Below are positions 34,956 to 43,727 of a stretch of DNA of 64,000 nt, piece after piece. Source of the DNA: JADKIH01 sp031427625 (GTDB lineage: Bacteria > Bacteroidota > Bacteroidia > AKYH767-A > 2013-40CM-41-45); the NCBI GenBank assembly GCA_031427625.1, contig JANPNV010000097.1:41807-105806 (forward strand). The letters run 5' to 3'. Position 1 is the stretch's first letter. Each line of letters opens with the position of its first letter. The translations under genes and the position numbers were made by a program. Under the pieces are notes generated by a model, which was given only the letters and a program-made list of their open reading frames with translations, ran no database searches and was not told where the DNA came from.

Positions 34956-36395
34956 TTATTTGAGGAGGACAATTCGTTTCGATAGGGTACTTGTTTTTCC
35001 ACTGATTTCAATATGGTAAATTCCGGAATCAAACTGAGTTATATCAATCTGTGAATTAAAATTACTTATCGATTTTTTCAGAATTAATTCTCCGTAATTA
35101 TTAAAAACGCTGATTTGATAGTTGCCGCTATTTAATCCTGTCACATAAAAATTTCCTTTTGATGGATTTGGGAAAATATTCCAATCTGTTTTTTCCGTTA
35201 ACTCAAAAACGTCAATTGTGACATTTGGATTGTATGTAAAAATATAATCAGACTTTACAAGTAATATGCTTTGTTGTGAGGGACCATACGTAGTCGTTGT
35301 CCCGCCAAGAAGGAAACCTCTGTCATAGGTAAAAAGTAAGCTATTGCAAAATTCATCTTCACCTCCACCATAGGTGTTTCCGTCGATAAATGTAGCGTTC
35401 TGATCGAATCGTACGATGTGAAAATCTGATTTACCCGCGGCAAATGTCGTCGTGGCTCCGGCGATAACAAGCGTATCGTTGTAAACAATTAAGTCGTTGC
35501 TGATATCTGTACCGGATTGTGCAAATGCATAGTACCAGATTGGAGTTCCCAATGTATCAATTCGAAGTATCAATTCATCTTTGTTGTTGTTGTTAGCCGA
35601 ATCTATAGTTGTTCCGCAAATGGCCAGATCACCGCCGGTGAAAAATCCTACAGCATTAAATGATTCGCGTTTTCCATTATCAAATATGATAGTTCTTGTC
35701 GTGTCTCCGTTTACATCAAGAAATGCGATGAAGCCATCATTCGGATAGGAGTTTACGGGAGAAACATTGCCGCAGACAACGAAACTGCCATCGGGTTTTA
35801 CTGCTATCTTTTTAAGATTTACGAGTTGATTTAGTTCGATGAATTTTTGCCAGATAATATTTCCGGATGTATCAATCTTTACGATATATCCGGAAGATGT
35901 TCCGTTGCCTGAGCCAAAACTGTTTCCGGCTATCAATAGATTTCCGTCAGGTGTGGGTTTCATGTCATAAACAAAATCCCAGTCCGTTGTACCGAAAGTT
36001 TTTGTCCACAATACACTGCCCGTCTGATCTGTTCGGACAAGGTGTATGTTGTAATCGTTATTTAATGAATATCCGTTTGAATTTCCTGCGACAATAAATC
36101 CATTGTCAGGCATTTCATAAATGGATGTTGCCTGATCAATTCCCGAGCTTCCAAACGAGGCCTGATATTGGTCAATTCCCATACTATCGGTTTTCAATAA
36201 ATAGAAATCAGTTTGACCGCCAACAAATGGTGTTGTAGAACCTGCAATGGCAAAGCCATTGTCAGATGTCTGAATAACTTTAATGCATTCGTTAACTGCG
36301 CCTAATCCATATGTCCGCCTGAACATGGACTGCGAATATGCGTCAGAAGCAAAATGGAGCAATGCAATAAATAGGATAATACGATTGAAAAACAT
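34956..36395 (-). CDS. T9SS-exported repeat protein (delta-60/propeller type)
   Basis: A 479-residue secreted protein with a signal peptide (FNRIILFIALLHFASDAYS) and about seven repeats of roughly 50 residues with the pattern DNGFxIAGSTxxxGxGxxDFYLLKTDSMG, for example IAGSTTPFVGGQTDFYLLKTD and LGGTTTTYGPSQQSILLVK. The C-terminus is a type A sorting domain (WNIFPNPSKGNFYVTGL, then SGIYHIEISGK). The start codon overlaps the kdsA stop by one base (TGATG). It converges with the PorE-like gene across 5 bp. No catalytic site is seen. Confidence 0.85.
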   Translation of the reverse strand: MFFNRIILFIALLHFASDAYSQSMFRRTYGLGAVNECIKVIQTSDNGFAIAGSTTPFVGGQTDFYLLKTDSMGIDQYQASFGSSGIDQATSIYEMPDNGFIVAGNSNGYSLNNDYNIHLVRTDQTGSVLWTKTFGTTDWDFVYDMKPTPDGNLLIAGNSFGSGNGTSSGYIVKIDTSGNIIWQKFIELNQLVNLKKIAVKPDGSFVVCGNVSPVNSYPNDGFIAFLDVNGDTTRTIIFDNGKRESFNAVGFFTGGDLAICGTTIDSANNNNKDELILRIDTLGTPIWYYAFAQSGTDISNDLIVYNDTLVIAGATTTFAAGKSDFHIVRFDQNATFIDGNTYGGGEDEFCNSLLFTYDRGFLLGGTTTTYGPSQQSILLVKSDYIFTYNPNVTIDVFELTEKTDWNIFPNPSKGNFYVTGLNSGNYQISVFNNYGELILKKSISNFNSQIDITQFDSGIYHIEISGKTSTLSKRIVLLK

Positions 36396-37207
36396 CAGGC
36401 TATTGCTTTTTTTATTTTGATCATTCTGATTAGTAAATCTTCGAGTAAATCCAGTCTAAGCATATTGGCGCCATCCGATTTTGCATTGGCAGGATCGGGA
36501 TGAGTCTCAATAAAAATGCCATCTACACCAACAGCAATTCCTGCTTTTGCAATGAGAGAAATTAATTCAGGACGTCCGCCGGTAATTCCTCCCGACTGAT
36601 TCGGTTGCTGAAGTGAATGTGTTACATCGAGAATGACTGGCACATTGATCTTCTGCATCTCATAAATATTTCTGTAGTCAACAACTAAGTCCTGATAGCC
36701 GAATGAGTTTCCTCGTTCTGTCAGCATCACATTCTGATTGCCTGCATTACGAACCTTGTCGACAGCAAATTTCATGGATTCACCACTTAGAAATTGTCCT
36801 TTTTTTATGTTCACTGTTTTTCCTGTCTTAGCAGCGGCAAGTAGGAGTTCTGTTTGTCTGCAAAGAAATGCAGGTATCTGTAAAACGTCGACATATCTGG
36901 CAGCAATTTCAGCATCAGTACTTTCGTGAATGTCAGTAACAACAGGAACTTTTAAACTCTCGCGGACATTTTTTAAAATATCCAATGCTTTTTCATCTCC
37001 AATTCCTGAAAATGAATCGAGGCGTGATCGGTTTGCCTTTTTATAGCTTGCTTTAAAGATAAAAGGAATCTCAAGTTTGTCAGTGATCTCCTGCAGACTT
37101 TTGGCAATATTAAAAGTCATTTCTTCACTTTCAACAACGCAAGGACCTGCAAGTAGAAAGAAATTACCGGATGAAAGATTTTTAATATTTGGAATATTCT
37201 TAAGCAT
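36395..37207 (-). CDS. kdsA: 3-deoxy-8-phosphooctulonate synthase KdsA
   Basis: KdsA joins arabinose 5-phosphate and phosphoenolpyruvate to make KDO 8-phosphate for LPS. The 270-residue TIM-barrel protein has FLLAGPCVVESEEM, FIFKASYKKANRSR, GDEKALDILKNV, VTDIHESTDAEIAARYVDVLQIPAFLCRQTELL, VMLTERGNSFGY and DVTHSLQQPN. All are standard for the family. It sits inside an envelope-gene run with 2 bp to the upstream outer-membrane gene and a 1-base overlap with the downstream T9SS gene. Confidence 0.96.
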   Translation of the reverse strand: MLKNIPNIKNLSSGNFFLLAGPCVVESEEMTFNIAKSLQEITDKLEIPFIFKASYKKANRSRLDSFSGIGDEKALDILKNVRESLKVPVVTDIHESTDAEIAARYVDVLQIPAFLCRQTELLLAAAKTGKTVNIKKGQFLSGESMKFAVDKVRNAGNQNVMLTERGNSFGYQDLVVDYRNIYEMQKINVPVILDVTHSLQQPNQSGGITGGRPELISLIAKAGIAVGVDGIFIETHPDPANAKSDGANMLRLDLLEDLLIRMIKIKKAIA

Positions 37208-37209
37208 GA

Positions 37210-38463
37210 TTAGAAATAAGTTGATAAAGATACGAAAGCGCCCTGACCGGTACCATTTTTCGTATTCAAAAGACTACTTATATAGTCACTTTGAATTGTC
37301 AGCATAATCCTGTTAAACAACCATGATTTATATCCGAGTCCTACCTGAAAACCCGAATATCCACCATATCGAGCTTTAACTGAAAAGCGATGGGTGGATT
37401 TTAAAGTATAGTTGAATGTTATTGATTCTTCCAAAGTAGATTCGGCATAAAACAAATAGCGTACATCAGCGACCAGATCTGATTTTCCGGGTGAAAGAAT
37501 ATATTGATAGGATACATTTACCAAAGCAGGCAAGGGGCTAAGAAATGATTTTTTAACTCTCGAAGAAAGATAAGGTTCAACGAGTGATGAATCGAGCGAA
37601 ACATTTTGCGTTACAGAATCAGACAGATCAAATAAATTTGAGACATCAACTCCTTCAAATCGAAAAGATGTATCTGCTTTAACAAAGGAGCTATTTTTAT
37701 TCCATTGAATGAAGCCGATGTTGTTAGCAGTTATTGATAATGTATTTTGATTTTTATCCTGCCAGTAAAATGAGCCGTTTGCGGAAGTGCCTGTGCCATT
37801 CCACGAGATAAATTTGCTTTTAGCTGAATCAGATTGCCGGATTGAAATTTCTGCGTTGAGATCAAGATAGGATCCATATTCCTCAGTAAAAAGAGAAGCA
37901 TGAGATGATGAGATATGATATAGTTTTTGACCTTTGATAAGACTAATTCCTGCAGAATATCCGAAGTGGTTAAGATCCCTGCGAAAGTCGTGGCCAAATG
38001 TAAAATTTGCATTTTGCCAGACGAGCTGATTGTATACGAATTTTCCAAGATCTGCTGTTTTACCAGCATAATCTTTATTGCCACGGAAATATAATTCGAA
38101 GACATCCTTTCCAAACCGGCTGTTGATATGGAAATTTTCACCCAGTGTAACAGAGAAGAATGACTTCGGAATAGAAAAAACGGTATCGTTACTTGATGTA
38201 TACTGAAGTTCTGTTTTAAATCCGGCACCAAATCGATTCAATGAAGCTAATTTATTACTCACATCATCTTTCATATTATCATCAATGAATTTGCCAAGCA
38301 AATAAGCAGAAGCAAAGCGGTTAGTAATTGCATTTGATGAGAAAAAGTATTCAGAATTTAAAGCAACGGAATGCCTGTAAGCGCTGTCGGGGTGAAACAT
38401 CCGGTCTGCTGCGAACGAATGAAGAGAAATCAATAAAAGTAGTGGGGCGAAAGGTTTTTTCAC
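37210..38463 (-). CDS. Putative outer-membrane beta-barrel protein
   Basis: A 417-residue exported protein with a short signal peptide (FAPLLLLISLHSFAA) and a sequence of alternating hydrophobic strands, ending GQGAFVSLSTYF. The C-terminal aromatic residue and the many Tyr/Phe/Asn-rich strands point to an outer-membrane barrel, perhaps of the DUF5723 type found in Bacteroidota. The start appears to be GTG at 38463, just 3 bp past the upstream lipoprotein's stop. No ligand can be inferred. The tight arrangement suggests joint production with that lipoprotein. Confidence 0.65.
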   Translation of the reverse strand: MKKPFAPLLLLISLHSFAADRMFHPDSAYRHSVALNSEYFFSSNAITNRFASAYLLGKFIDDNMKDDVSNKLASLNRFGAGFKTELQYTSSNDTVFSIPKSFFSVTLGENFHINSRFGKDVFELYFRGNKDYAGKTADLGKFVYNQLVWQNANFTFGHDFRRDLNHFGYSAGISLIKGQKLYHISSSHASLFTEEYGSYLDLNAEISIRQSDSAKSKFISWNGTGTSANGSFYWQDKNQNTLSITANNIGFIQWNKNSSFVKADTSFRFEGVDVSNLFDLSDSVTQNVSLDSSLVEPYLSSRVKKSFLSPLPALVNVSYQYILSPGKSDLVADVRYLFYAESTLEESITFNYTLKSTHRFSVKARYGGYSGFQVGLGYKSWLFNRIMLTIQSDYISSLLNTKNGTGQGAFVSLSTYF

Positions 38464-38466
38464 AAA

Positions 38467-40059
38467 TCAGCGTATCGAATATAAGCCATCGGCAATTAAT
38501 TTCAAATCCAGTTTATAATCAGAATACATCTGAATCAACTGCGGAAAATCGGGAGTATTAAATTTTATTCTGATACCTACACGCTTAACCGATAACAGTC
38601 TTTTTTTTCTGTCTGCATCTATGGGAATTAAAATTTGAGTGCGAGTGACACCCGTACTTTTATAGTTTATATCATATGGAGCTGATTGAATGTAGTCAGG
38701 CAAAAACAAAGAGTCAATAATTGATAATGTGCTGTCTAAAAGAAATAGCTGCGCGTTTAAGTCGAATGGAAAACCATTTTCAGCAACTAAAGTCATAGTG
38801 GATTTTCCTATTGGATCAAAGTCAGTCGCATTGCTGATGGAGAAATCAAGCGTGTCGACAAGTACAAGCTGGTTCAGCGCAAAACGTAATGGCATCTTTA
38901 TTTGTAACCGGATGTCTATTGTCCGGTCGCTGTAAACAAAATCATTATTTCCTGAAATATTTCCGAGCGGATTGAGATTTAATTTCAGGTCATAGCGAAT
39001 GTTATCAGGGATATTTTCGAGTAGGTCTTTGATGTTACTGTTATTCTTATTCAATATTAAGGAATAGAAAGAAGGACTAACAGGATCCGTCAATAACGCA
39101 TTTCTTGTCGCTCTGTTTATATTCAGATAGTGTTGCAAAACGGTAGGCGCAAGGAGGCCAACTGTATTGCCTGTTCGATTGTTTGTTGACTGAATGGATG
39201 TAATGAATGCCTGTTCATCAGCTCCGATATAATTGATGAAATCGAATTTCATTTCAACACTGTCCAGCTTAATCGTTCCGCTTTTTATAAGGGTTCCAAG
39301 TTTTGTATTTCTTTCACCGTTTGTATTTGTTTCTGCTTGTCCGAGATAGCCGAGAACGAAATAGGGTTTGATGCTTATTAATGTTGTTTTCAGATTCACC
39401 AATGTGTCGAGTCCTCCAACGCTAAAAGGATATCCTGCAGAATCGGATCGAGCTTCTACATTATATGTTACTGTATTGTAATAAACGCCAGTCGGACCGG
39501 TTAGATTAACATCATATCCGGAAAAATCATATTCATTTGTAAAATACTTTGGATCCGCAATACTTCCTGAATCGACAGTTGCAGTTACTGAAAATGGAAT
39601 ACCGTTTTTTAGGGCTCCGGGAATCGTATAAACAAATTTTACTTTCGAATGAAGTGTGTTTTTAATTTCTAATCTGATTTTCCCTGAACCAATCGTTGCC
39701 ATTTTTAATTTTACCGGGCCAAGCGCCAGCGCAATCTGATTGTTGTTTGAATAAAATGGTGTATTCGGATTTATATTAGAGGGAAATGCAAGCCATCTGA
39801 CATAAGTGGGAATAGTTGTATCATTTACCTGATAAATGGAGTCGAGGTTGAAATCAGAAAAAGTAGTGTCGATGTCTAGAATTTGGGCGCCATCGGAAGT
39901 GGTCGTAATGGAAGTATCGCCGATTAATTGTCCGATGCCTAACTGAGCATGCAGTAATGGACCGAGAACCTGTACGTCCCATTGCGGCCTGTCATTTTCC
40001 TTTTTGCAATTCGACAGGAAAACAATTAATAGTAGTGTGAAAAGTGTTTTGGGAGACAT
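38467..40059 (-). CDS. Putative large lipoprotein
   Basis: A 530-residue predicted lipoprotein: signal segment FTLLLIVFLSNC with Cys19, followed by K-K-E. The mature protein is beta-rich, with repeated IDTTFSDFNLDSIYQV-like and LVDTLDFSISNATDFDP strands and no known domain. Its ATG is only 5 nt past a TATCTTTG -7 box (minus strand 40065-40072). It is first in a four-gene run with the barrel protein, kdsA and a T9SS cargo. A surface role together with the barrel protein is plausible but not shown. Confidence 0.7.
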   Translation of the reverse strand: MSPKTLFTLLLIVFLSNCKKENDRPQWDVQVLGPLLHAQLGIGQLIGDTSITTTSDGAQILDIDTTFSDFNLDSIYQVNDTTIPTYVRWLAFPSNINPNTPFYSNNNQIALALGPVKLKMATIGSGKIRLEIKNTLHSKVKFVYTIPGALKNGIPFSVTATVDSGSIADPKYFTNEYDFSGYDVNLTGPTGVYYNTVTYNVEARSDSAGYPFSVGGLDTLVNLKTTLISIKPYFVLGYLGQAETNTNGERNTKLGTLIKSGTIKLDSVEMKFDFINYIGADEQAFITSIQSTNNRTGNTVGLLAPTVLQHYLNINRATRNALLTDPVSPSFYSLILNKNNSNIKDLLENIPDNIRYDLKLNLNPLGNISGNNDFVYSDRTIDIRLQIKMPLRFALNQLVLVDTLDFSISNATDFDPIGKSTMTLVAENGFPFDLNAQLFLLDSTLSIIDSLFLPDYIQSAPYDINYKSTGVTRTQILIPIDADRKKRLLSVKRVGIRIKFNTPDFPQLIQMYSDYKLDLKLIADGLYSIR

Positions 40060-40064
40060 TGTGC

Positions 40065-40072
40065 CAAAGATA
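40065..40072 (-). promoter_or_regulatory. -7 promoter box (TATCTTTG) for lipoprotein-kdsA run
   Basis: On the minus strand TATCTTTG ends 5 nt before the ATG at 40059, so the operon mRNA would have little or no leader. No clear TTTG is present at -33. Confidence 0.4.
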
Positions 40073-40132
40073 GGAAAAATAAAAAATCAGAAGCGACAGT
40101 TGTCCCGTATTGTTGCCTGTTGACTGTTTATT

Positions 40133-41428
40133 TCAGTACCCATACTTCTCCTTCCACAAACTCTTTAGAAAGCTCCTGATCTCTGCTTCACGTGGATTAT
40201 TTCCCGGTTCATAAAACCTAGTTCCTTTTATCTCATCCGGCAAAAGTTCTTGTCCTGCAAAATTCTGTTCACGGGAGTGATCATAAGTGTAGTTTTTCCC
40301 ATAACCAAGTTCCTTCATCAGTTTTGTGGGAGCGTTGCGAATATTCAGCGGTATTGACAGGTCTCCGGTTTTCTTTATTGTTTCGATGGCCTGTTCAATT
40401 GCCATGTAACTGGCATTGCTTTTTGGCGAGGAGGCAAGGTAGGTGACAGTTTGGGCGAGAATAATTCTGCATTCCGGATAACCTATTTTGTTGCAGGCAT
40501 CGAAACAGGCATTGGCCATGACGAGGGCCGTCGGATTTGCATTGCTAATATCTTCAGAAGCGAAAATGACCATGCGTCGGGCGATGAATAAAGGATCTTC
40601 TCCGCCGAGAACCATTCTTGCCAGATAGTAAATGGCAGCATTGGGATCTGATCCGCGCATGGATTTGATGAAGGCGCTGATGATGTCATAATGCATCTCT
40701 CCGCCCTTGTCATACAATGCAATTTTTTCCTGGGCAATATCCTGAACGATTTCATTGGTAAGAATTACTTCCTGATTAACGGGAAAATTATTGACGACAA
40801 GATCGAGCAGATTCAAAAGTTTGCGTGCATCTCCTCCAGAAAGGCGAAGGAGTGCCTCGTTTTCCTGAATAACGATTTTTCTTTTTCGAAGTTCATCATC
40901 ATCCTTCAAAGCCTGTTCAATAATTTTCACCAGATCATCCTTTGAAAGTTCTTTGAGGACATATACCTGGCAACGTGAGAGGAGGGGAGAGATTATTTCG
41001 AACGATGGGTTCTCAGTTGTTGCGCCGATAAGTATGACTGTTCCGCGCTCAACAGCACCGAGTAATGAATCTTGCTGCGACTTGCTGAAGCGGTGAATTT
41101 CATCGATGAATAAGACAGGACTACCGGGAACTTCTTTTAATTCGCCGGCATAACGTTGCGCTTTTTCGATTACATCGCGAACGTCTTTAACTCCTGAGCT
41201 TATAGCGCTTAAAATATAAAATGGTCTGCGTAATTCTGATGCAATGATTCCGGCCAATGTAGTTTTACCAACGCCGGGTGGGCCCCAGAAAATGATGGAT
41301 GGGATAATTTTATTTTCGACGGATCTTCTGAGAATGGCTCCGGGCCCGACAAGATGCTCCTGTCCGATGTAATGATCCAAATCCCGCGGACGCATGCGTT
41401 CAGCAAGTGGAGTAGATGATAATGCCAT
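40133..41428 (-). CDS. rarA: Replication-associated recombination protein RarA
   Basis: RarA (MgsA) is an AAA+ ATPase related to clamp-loader subunits and acts at stalled forks. I chose ATG 41428 (431 residues): the alternative GTG at 41434 overlaps a TATCTTCG -7 box. The protein has PLAERMRPRDLDHYIGQEHLVG, Walker A FWGPPGVGKTTLA, Walker B VLFIDEIHRF, LIGATTENPSFEI, and the C-terminal MgsA block GSDPNAAIYYLARMV and EDISNANPTAL. Length is typical. No co-transcribed neighbour is evident. Confidence 0.94.
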   Translation of the reverse strand: MALSSTPLAERMRPRDLDHYIGQEHLVGPGAILRRSVENKIIPSIIFWGPPGVGKTTLAGIIASELRRPFYILSAISSGVKDVRDVIEKAQRYAGELKEVPGSPVLFIDEIHRFSKSQQDSLLGAVERGTVILIGATTENPSFEIISPLLSRCQVYVLKELSKDDLVKIIEQALKDDDELRKRKIVIQENEALLRLSGGDARKLLNLLDLVVNNFPVNQEVILTNEIVQDIAQEKIALYDKGGEMHYDIISAFIKSMRGSDPNAAIYYLARMVLGGEDPLFIARRMVIFASEDISNANPTALVMANACFDACNKIGYPECRIILAQTVTYLASSPKSNASYMAIEQAIETIKKTGDLSIPLNIRNAPTKLMKELGYGKNYTYDHSREQNFAGQELLPDEIKGTRFYEPGNNPREAEIRSFLKSLWKEKYGY

Positions 41429-41433
41429 TTTCA

Positions 41434-41441
41434 CGAAGATA
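41434..41441 (-). promoter_or_regulatory. -7 promoter box (TATCTTCG) at rarA start
   Basis: The minus-strand TATCTTCG ends 5 nt before the rarA ATG at 41428. It overlaps the upstream GTG, which argues against that codon as a start. Confidence 0.4.
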
Positions 41442-41579
41442 GTAAAAGGAGTTTATTGATGCAGATTTTTTTTAATTTCAATTTAAGGGGATGAGATGTG
41501 AAAAAAATCTTGCTACTTCAATCTTACTTCTTCAATTTTTAAATACTTTAGTTTAAAATAAAATCAATCTCAGAGATCT

Positions 41580-41783
41580 ATGGAAGATAATCAAGACACA
41601 AAAAAAGTTCTAATCCAGTCCGATGAAGTATTGAGTAAGCTTATCTCTGTTACCGGACAAAAACTCATCAATCTGGAAAAATTAAATCCGAACGATGTGC
41701 AAACCAGAGTAAGATTTAAGGAAATGGAAAGAAATGCTATCAGCATGAAAAAACACATTAATGATATTTTACAGGATTTGTAA
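41580..41783 (+). CDS. Small protein, unknown function
   Basis: A 67-residue, highly charged and probably all-helical protein (DEVLSKLISVTGQKLINLEKL, then RFKEMERNAISMKKHI). Composition and codon use look like a real gene, and an ATG with an AT-rich upstream is present, but I recognise no family. It lies alone, converging with the zinc-peptidase gene. The helices could form a coiled coil. Confidence rests on its coding look only. Confidence 0.5.
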   Translation: MEDNQDTKKVLIQSDEVLSKLISVTGQKLINLEKLNPNDVQTRVRFKEMERNAISMKKHINDILQDL

Positions 41784-41856
41784 AATTGATTGCGATTGAT
41801 GTGATGTTTTATCTGCAGAATTGTCATGATGATGCATGTTGCACTGCAGTAAGTCC

Positions 41857-42696
41857 TTAAACTCCATCAAACGTATTCCCATGCTCCAGGTCACCGTATT
41901 TATATCCCTTGAGGAACCATTGTTTTCGTTGTGCTGATGTGCCATGAGTAAATGCATCGGGAACAATGTAGCCTTGTGATTGTTTTTGAATGTTGTCGTC
42001 GCCAACTGCGCTGGCAGCATTAAGAGCTTCATCGATATCACCATCTTCGACGATGTGATTTTTCTTATCTGCATGATGTGCCCAAACACCTGCGAAATAA
42101 TCGGCCTGCAATTCAAGTTTCACAGAAAAGGTATTGTATTCTTTTTCGCTAAGTTGATTTCTTAGTTTATTCATCTTATCGCTCGTTCCTAGTATATTCT
42201 GAACATGATGTCCTATTTCATGGGCAATTACATAGGCCATGGCAAAGTCTCCGGAAGCATGAAATCGTTGTCGCAGTTCTTCGTAAAAGGATAGGTCGAT
42301 GTATAGTTTTTGGTCGGCCGGACAATAAAACGGGCCTGAAGAAGATCCTGCGGTTCCACAACCTGATTCGACTCTGTCGCGGAATAAGACAAGCGTTGGT
42401 TTTGAATAGTCAATATTGTATGGCCGCAGAATAGTTGTCCAGACATCTTCCGTTTCGGCGAGAACAACAGAAACAAAATTTGCCATTGTATCATCAGCCG
42501 CTTGTTCCGCTGCTGTGAGCTGACTTCCCGGCTGTGAAAATTGCGGTAATTGTACTTGTGATGTATCGCCTCCGAGAAATGCCACAAGCAGGTAAATGAC
42601 TATGCCAACAACTCCACCACCGGTTACCATTCCACCAGTCGACATCCCTCTTCTGTCTTCAACATTCGAACTACCTTTTCGTCCTCTCCAGAGCAT
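41857..42696 (-). CDS. Neutral zinc metallopeptidase (YpfJ family)
   Basis: A 279-residue membrane-anchored zinc peptidase of the YpfJ family. The N-terminus MLWRGRKGSSNVEDRRG is the family's typical start, followed by one membrane segment (VVGIVIYLLVAFLGG). The zinc motif is AHEIGHHVQ, and further family blocks are YCPADQKLYIDLSFYEEL, LQADYFAGVWAHHAD and ERKQW-like AQRKQWFLKGYK near the end. Substrate unknown. The gene is divergent to nothing and co-directional with the downstream... region of convergent 67-residue gene; it appears monocistronic. Confidence 0.93.
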   Translation of the reverse strand: MLWRGRKGSSNVEDRRGMSTGGMVTGGGVVGIVIYLLVAFLGGDTSQVQLPQFSQPGSQLTAAEQAADDTMANFVSVVLAETEDVWTTILRPYNIDYSKPTLVLFRDRVESGCGTAGSSSGPFYCPADQKLYIDLSFYEELRQRFHASGDFAMAYVIAHEIGHHVQNILGTSDKMNKLRNQLSEKEYNTFSVKLELQADYFAGVWAHHADKKNHIVEDGDIDEALNAASAVGDDNIQKQSQGYIVPDAFTHGTSAQRKQWFLKGYKYGDLEHGNTFDGV

Positions 42697-42756
42697 GGTT
42701 TTTTTTTATGAAATTTATAAAATAATTAAATAATAGAATCTTACTTCTTACTTCCT

Positions 42757-43653
42757 TCACCTTGCAATAATAGTATCAAACGAGGGAGCAAATCCGCCCC
42801 ATGTGCCAAGTCCTCCCTCTATATTACTTTGAATTGGTGCGGGTGAACCGAATGGATTGCCATTATTCTGCACCTGTGTATCTTCTGAACGCCAGAATTC
42901 GAAGTTAGCTCGATCGATCGATGAAAATTTAACGATGATTGTATCGCCACGCTTAAAGAAAAATCGTTCATCATTATTGTCATCATCTTTATCAGAGAAG
43001 GAAAATCTTCCACGCGGAAAACTGAAGTCAAAACTTTTTGAATTGATGAATTTATCTTCGAAGCTTCCGCCTGGAGCAGCAATGAATATAGAGTCTTTTA
43101 CCTTGCCTTTATCGGGTCCGAATTTATACTTATTAATTCTTCTCGCCGCCCATTGGTAATTGTTGCCGATTGTATCAGGATCGGTAAGATGAGCCCAGGC
43201 AAATCCAAGCGAGTCACGGTTACCATCGGGTTTCCACCATACGCTATCGAGTTTTACCGGATAAGGAATTGTTGTTACCGAATGAAGGGTTTTCCCTTGT
43301 GCGATGACGGTCAGGTTATAAGTTTCACCCGGAATGCCGGTGATACCTGATGTTGTATAAACACCAATGTTGGGAATCTGCGTCAATGTATCAATCGTAC
43401 TTCCATTGCTTACAATTACAGTAGCGCCGAGTACAGTATTCTGAAAAATTTCGCTAGTGCTGATTTCTCCGAAAAAGGGAAGCGTCTTAGTGAGTAATAC
43501 GATCGGATTCAAACCGGTCTCAATTCGCCCTTCTACAACGATCTCTTCACTGGCTTCGGGGACTTTTACGGTAACGTTTTTTTCGCATGATAAAAGTACG
43601 GTCGATAAAAAAAGATATATAACAGATCTTGTGATTGTATTCATCGATTTCAT
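42757..43653 (-). CDS. DUF4249 family lipoprotein
   Basis: A DUF4249 lipoprotein, a family that in Bacteroidota is usually encoded next to a TonB-dependent receptor. I chose ATG 43653 (298 residues), which gives a clean signal segment and lipobox LLSC (Cys23). An ATG at 43728 overlaps the TonB gene stop (TAATG) and would add 25 atypical residues, although translational coupling there is possible. The mature part has EEIVVEGRIETGLNPIVLLTKT, GATVIVSNG, ETYNLTVIAQGKTL and a W-rich C-terminal part (SNIEGGLGTWGGFAPS). It probably binds or helps import the receptor's ligand, which is unknown. Confidence 0.85.
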   Translation of the reverse strand: MKSMNTITRSVIYLFLSTVLLSCEKNVTVKVPEASEEIVVEGRIETGLNPIVLLTKTLPFFGEISTSEIFQNTVLGATVIVSNGSTIDTLTQIPNIGVYTTSGITGIPGETYNLTVIAQGKTLHSVTTIPYPVKLDSVWWKPDGNRDSLGFAWAHLTDPDTIGNNYQWAARRINKYKFGPDKGKVKDSIFIAAPGGSFEDKFINSKSFDFSFPRGRFSFSDKDDDNNDERFFFKRGDTIIVKFSSIDRANFEFWRSEDTQVQNNGNPFGSPAPIQSNIEGGLGTWGGFAPSFDTIIAR

Positions 43654-43727
43654 TTTTTTGCGAAAAACTAATGATGAACATTTATAAGTTGTCAGGTAAA
43701 TATTTCTAAAAAAATGATTGGTTCGCA

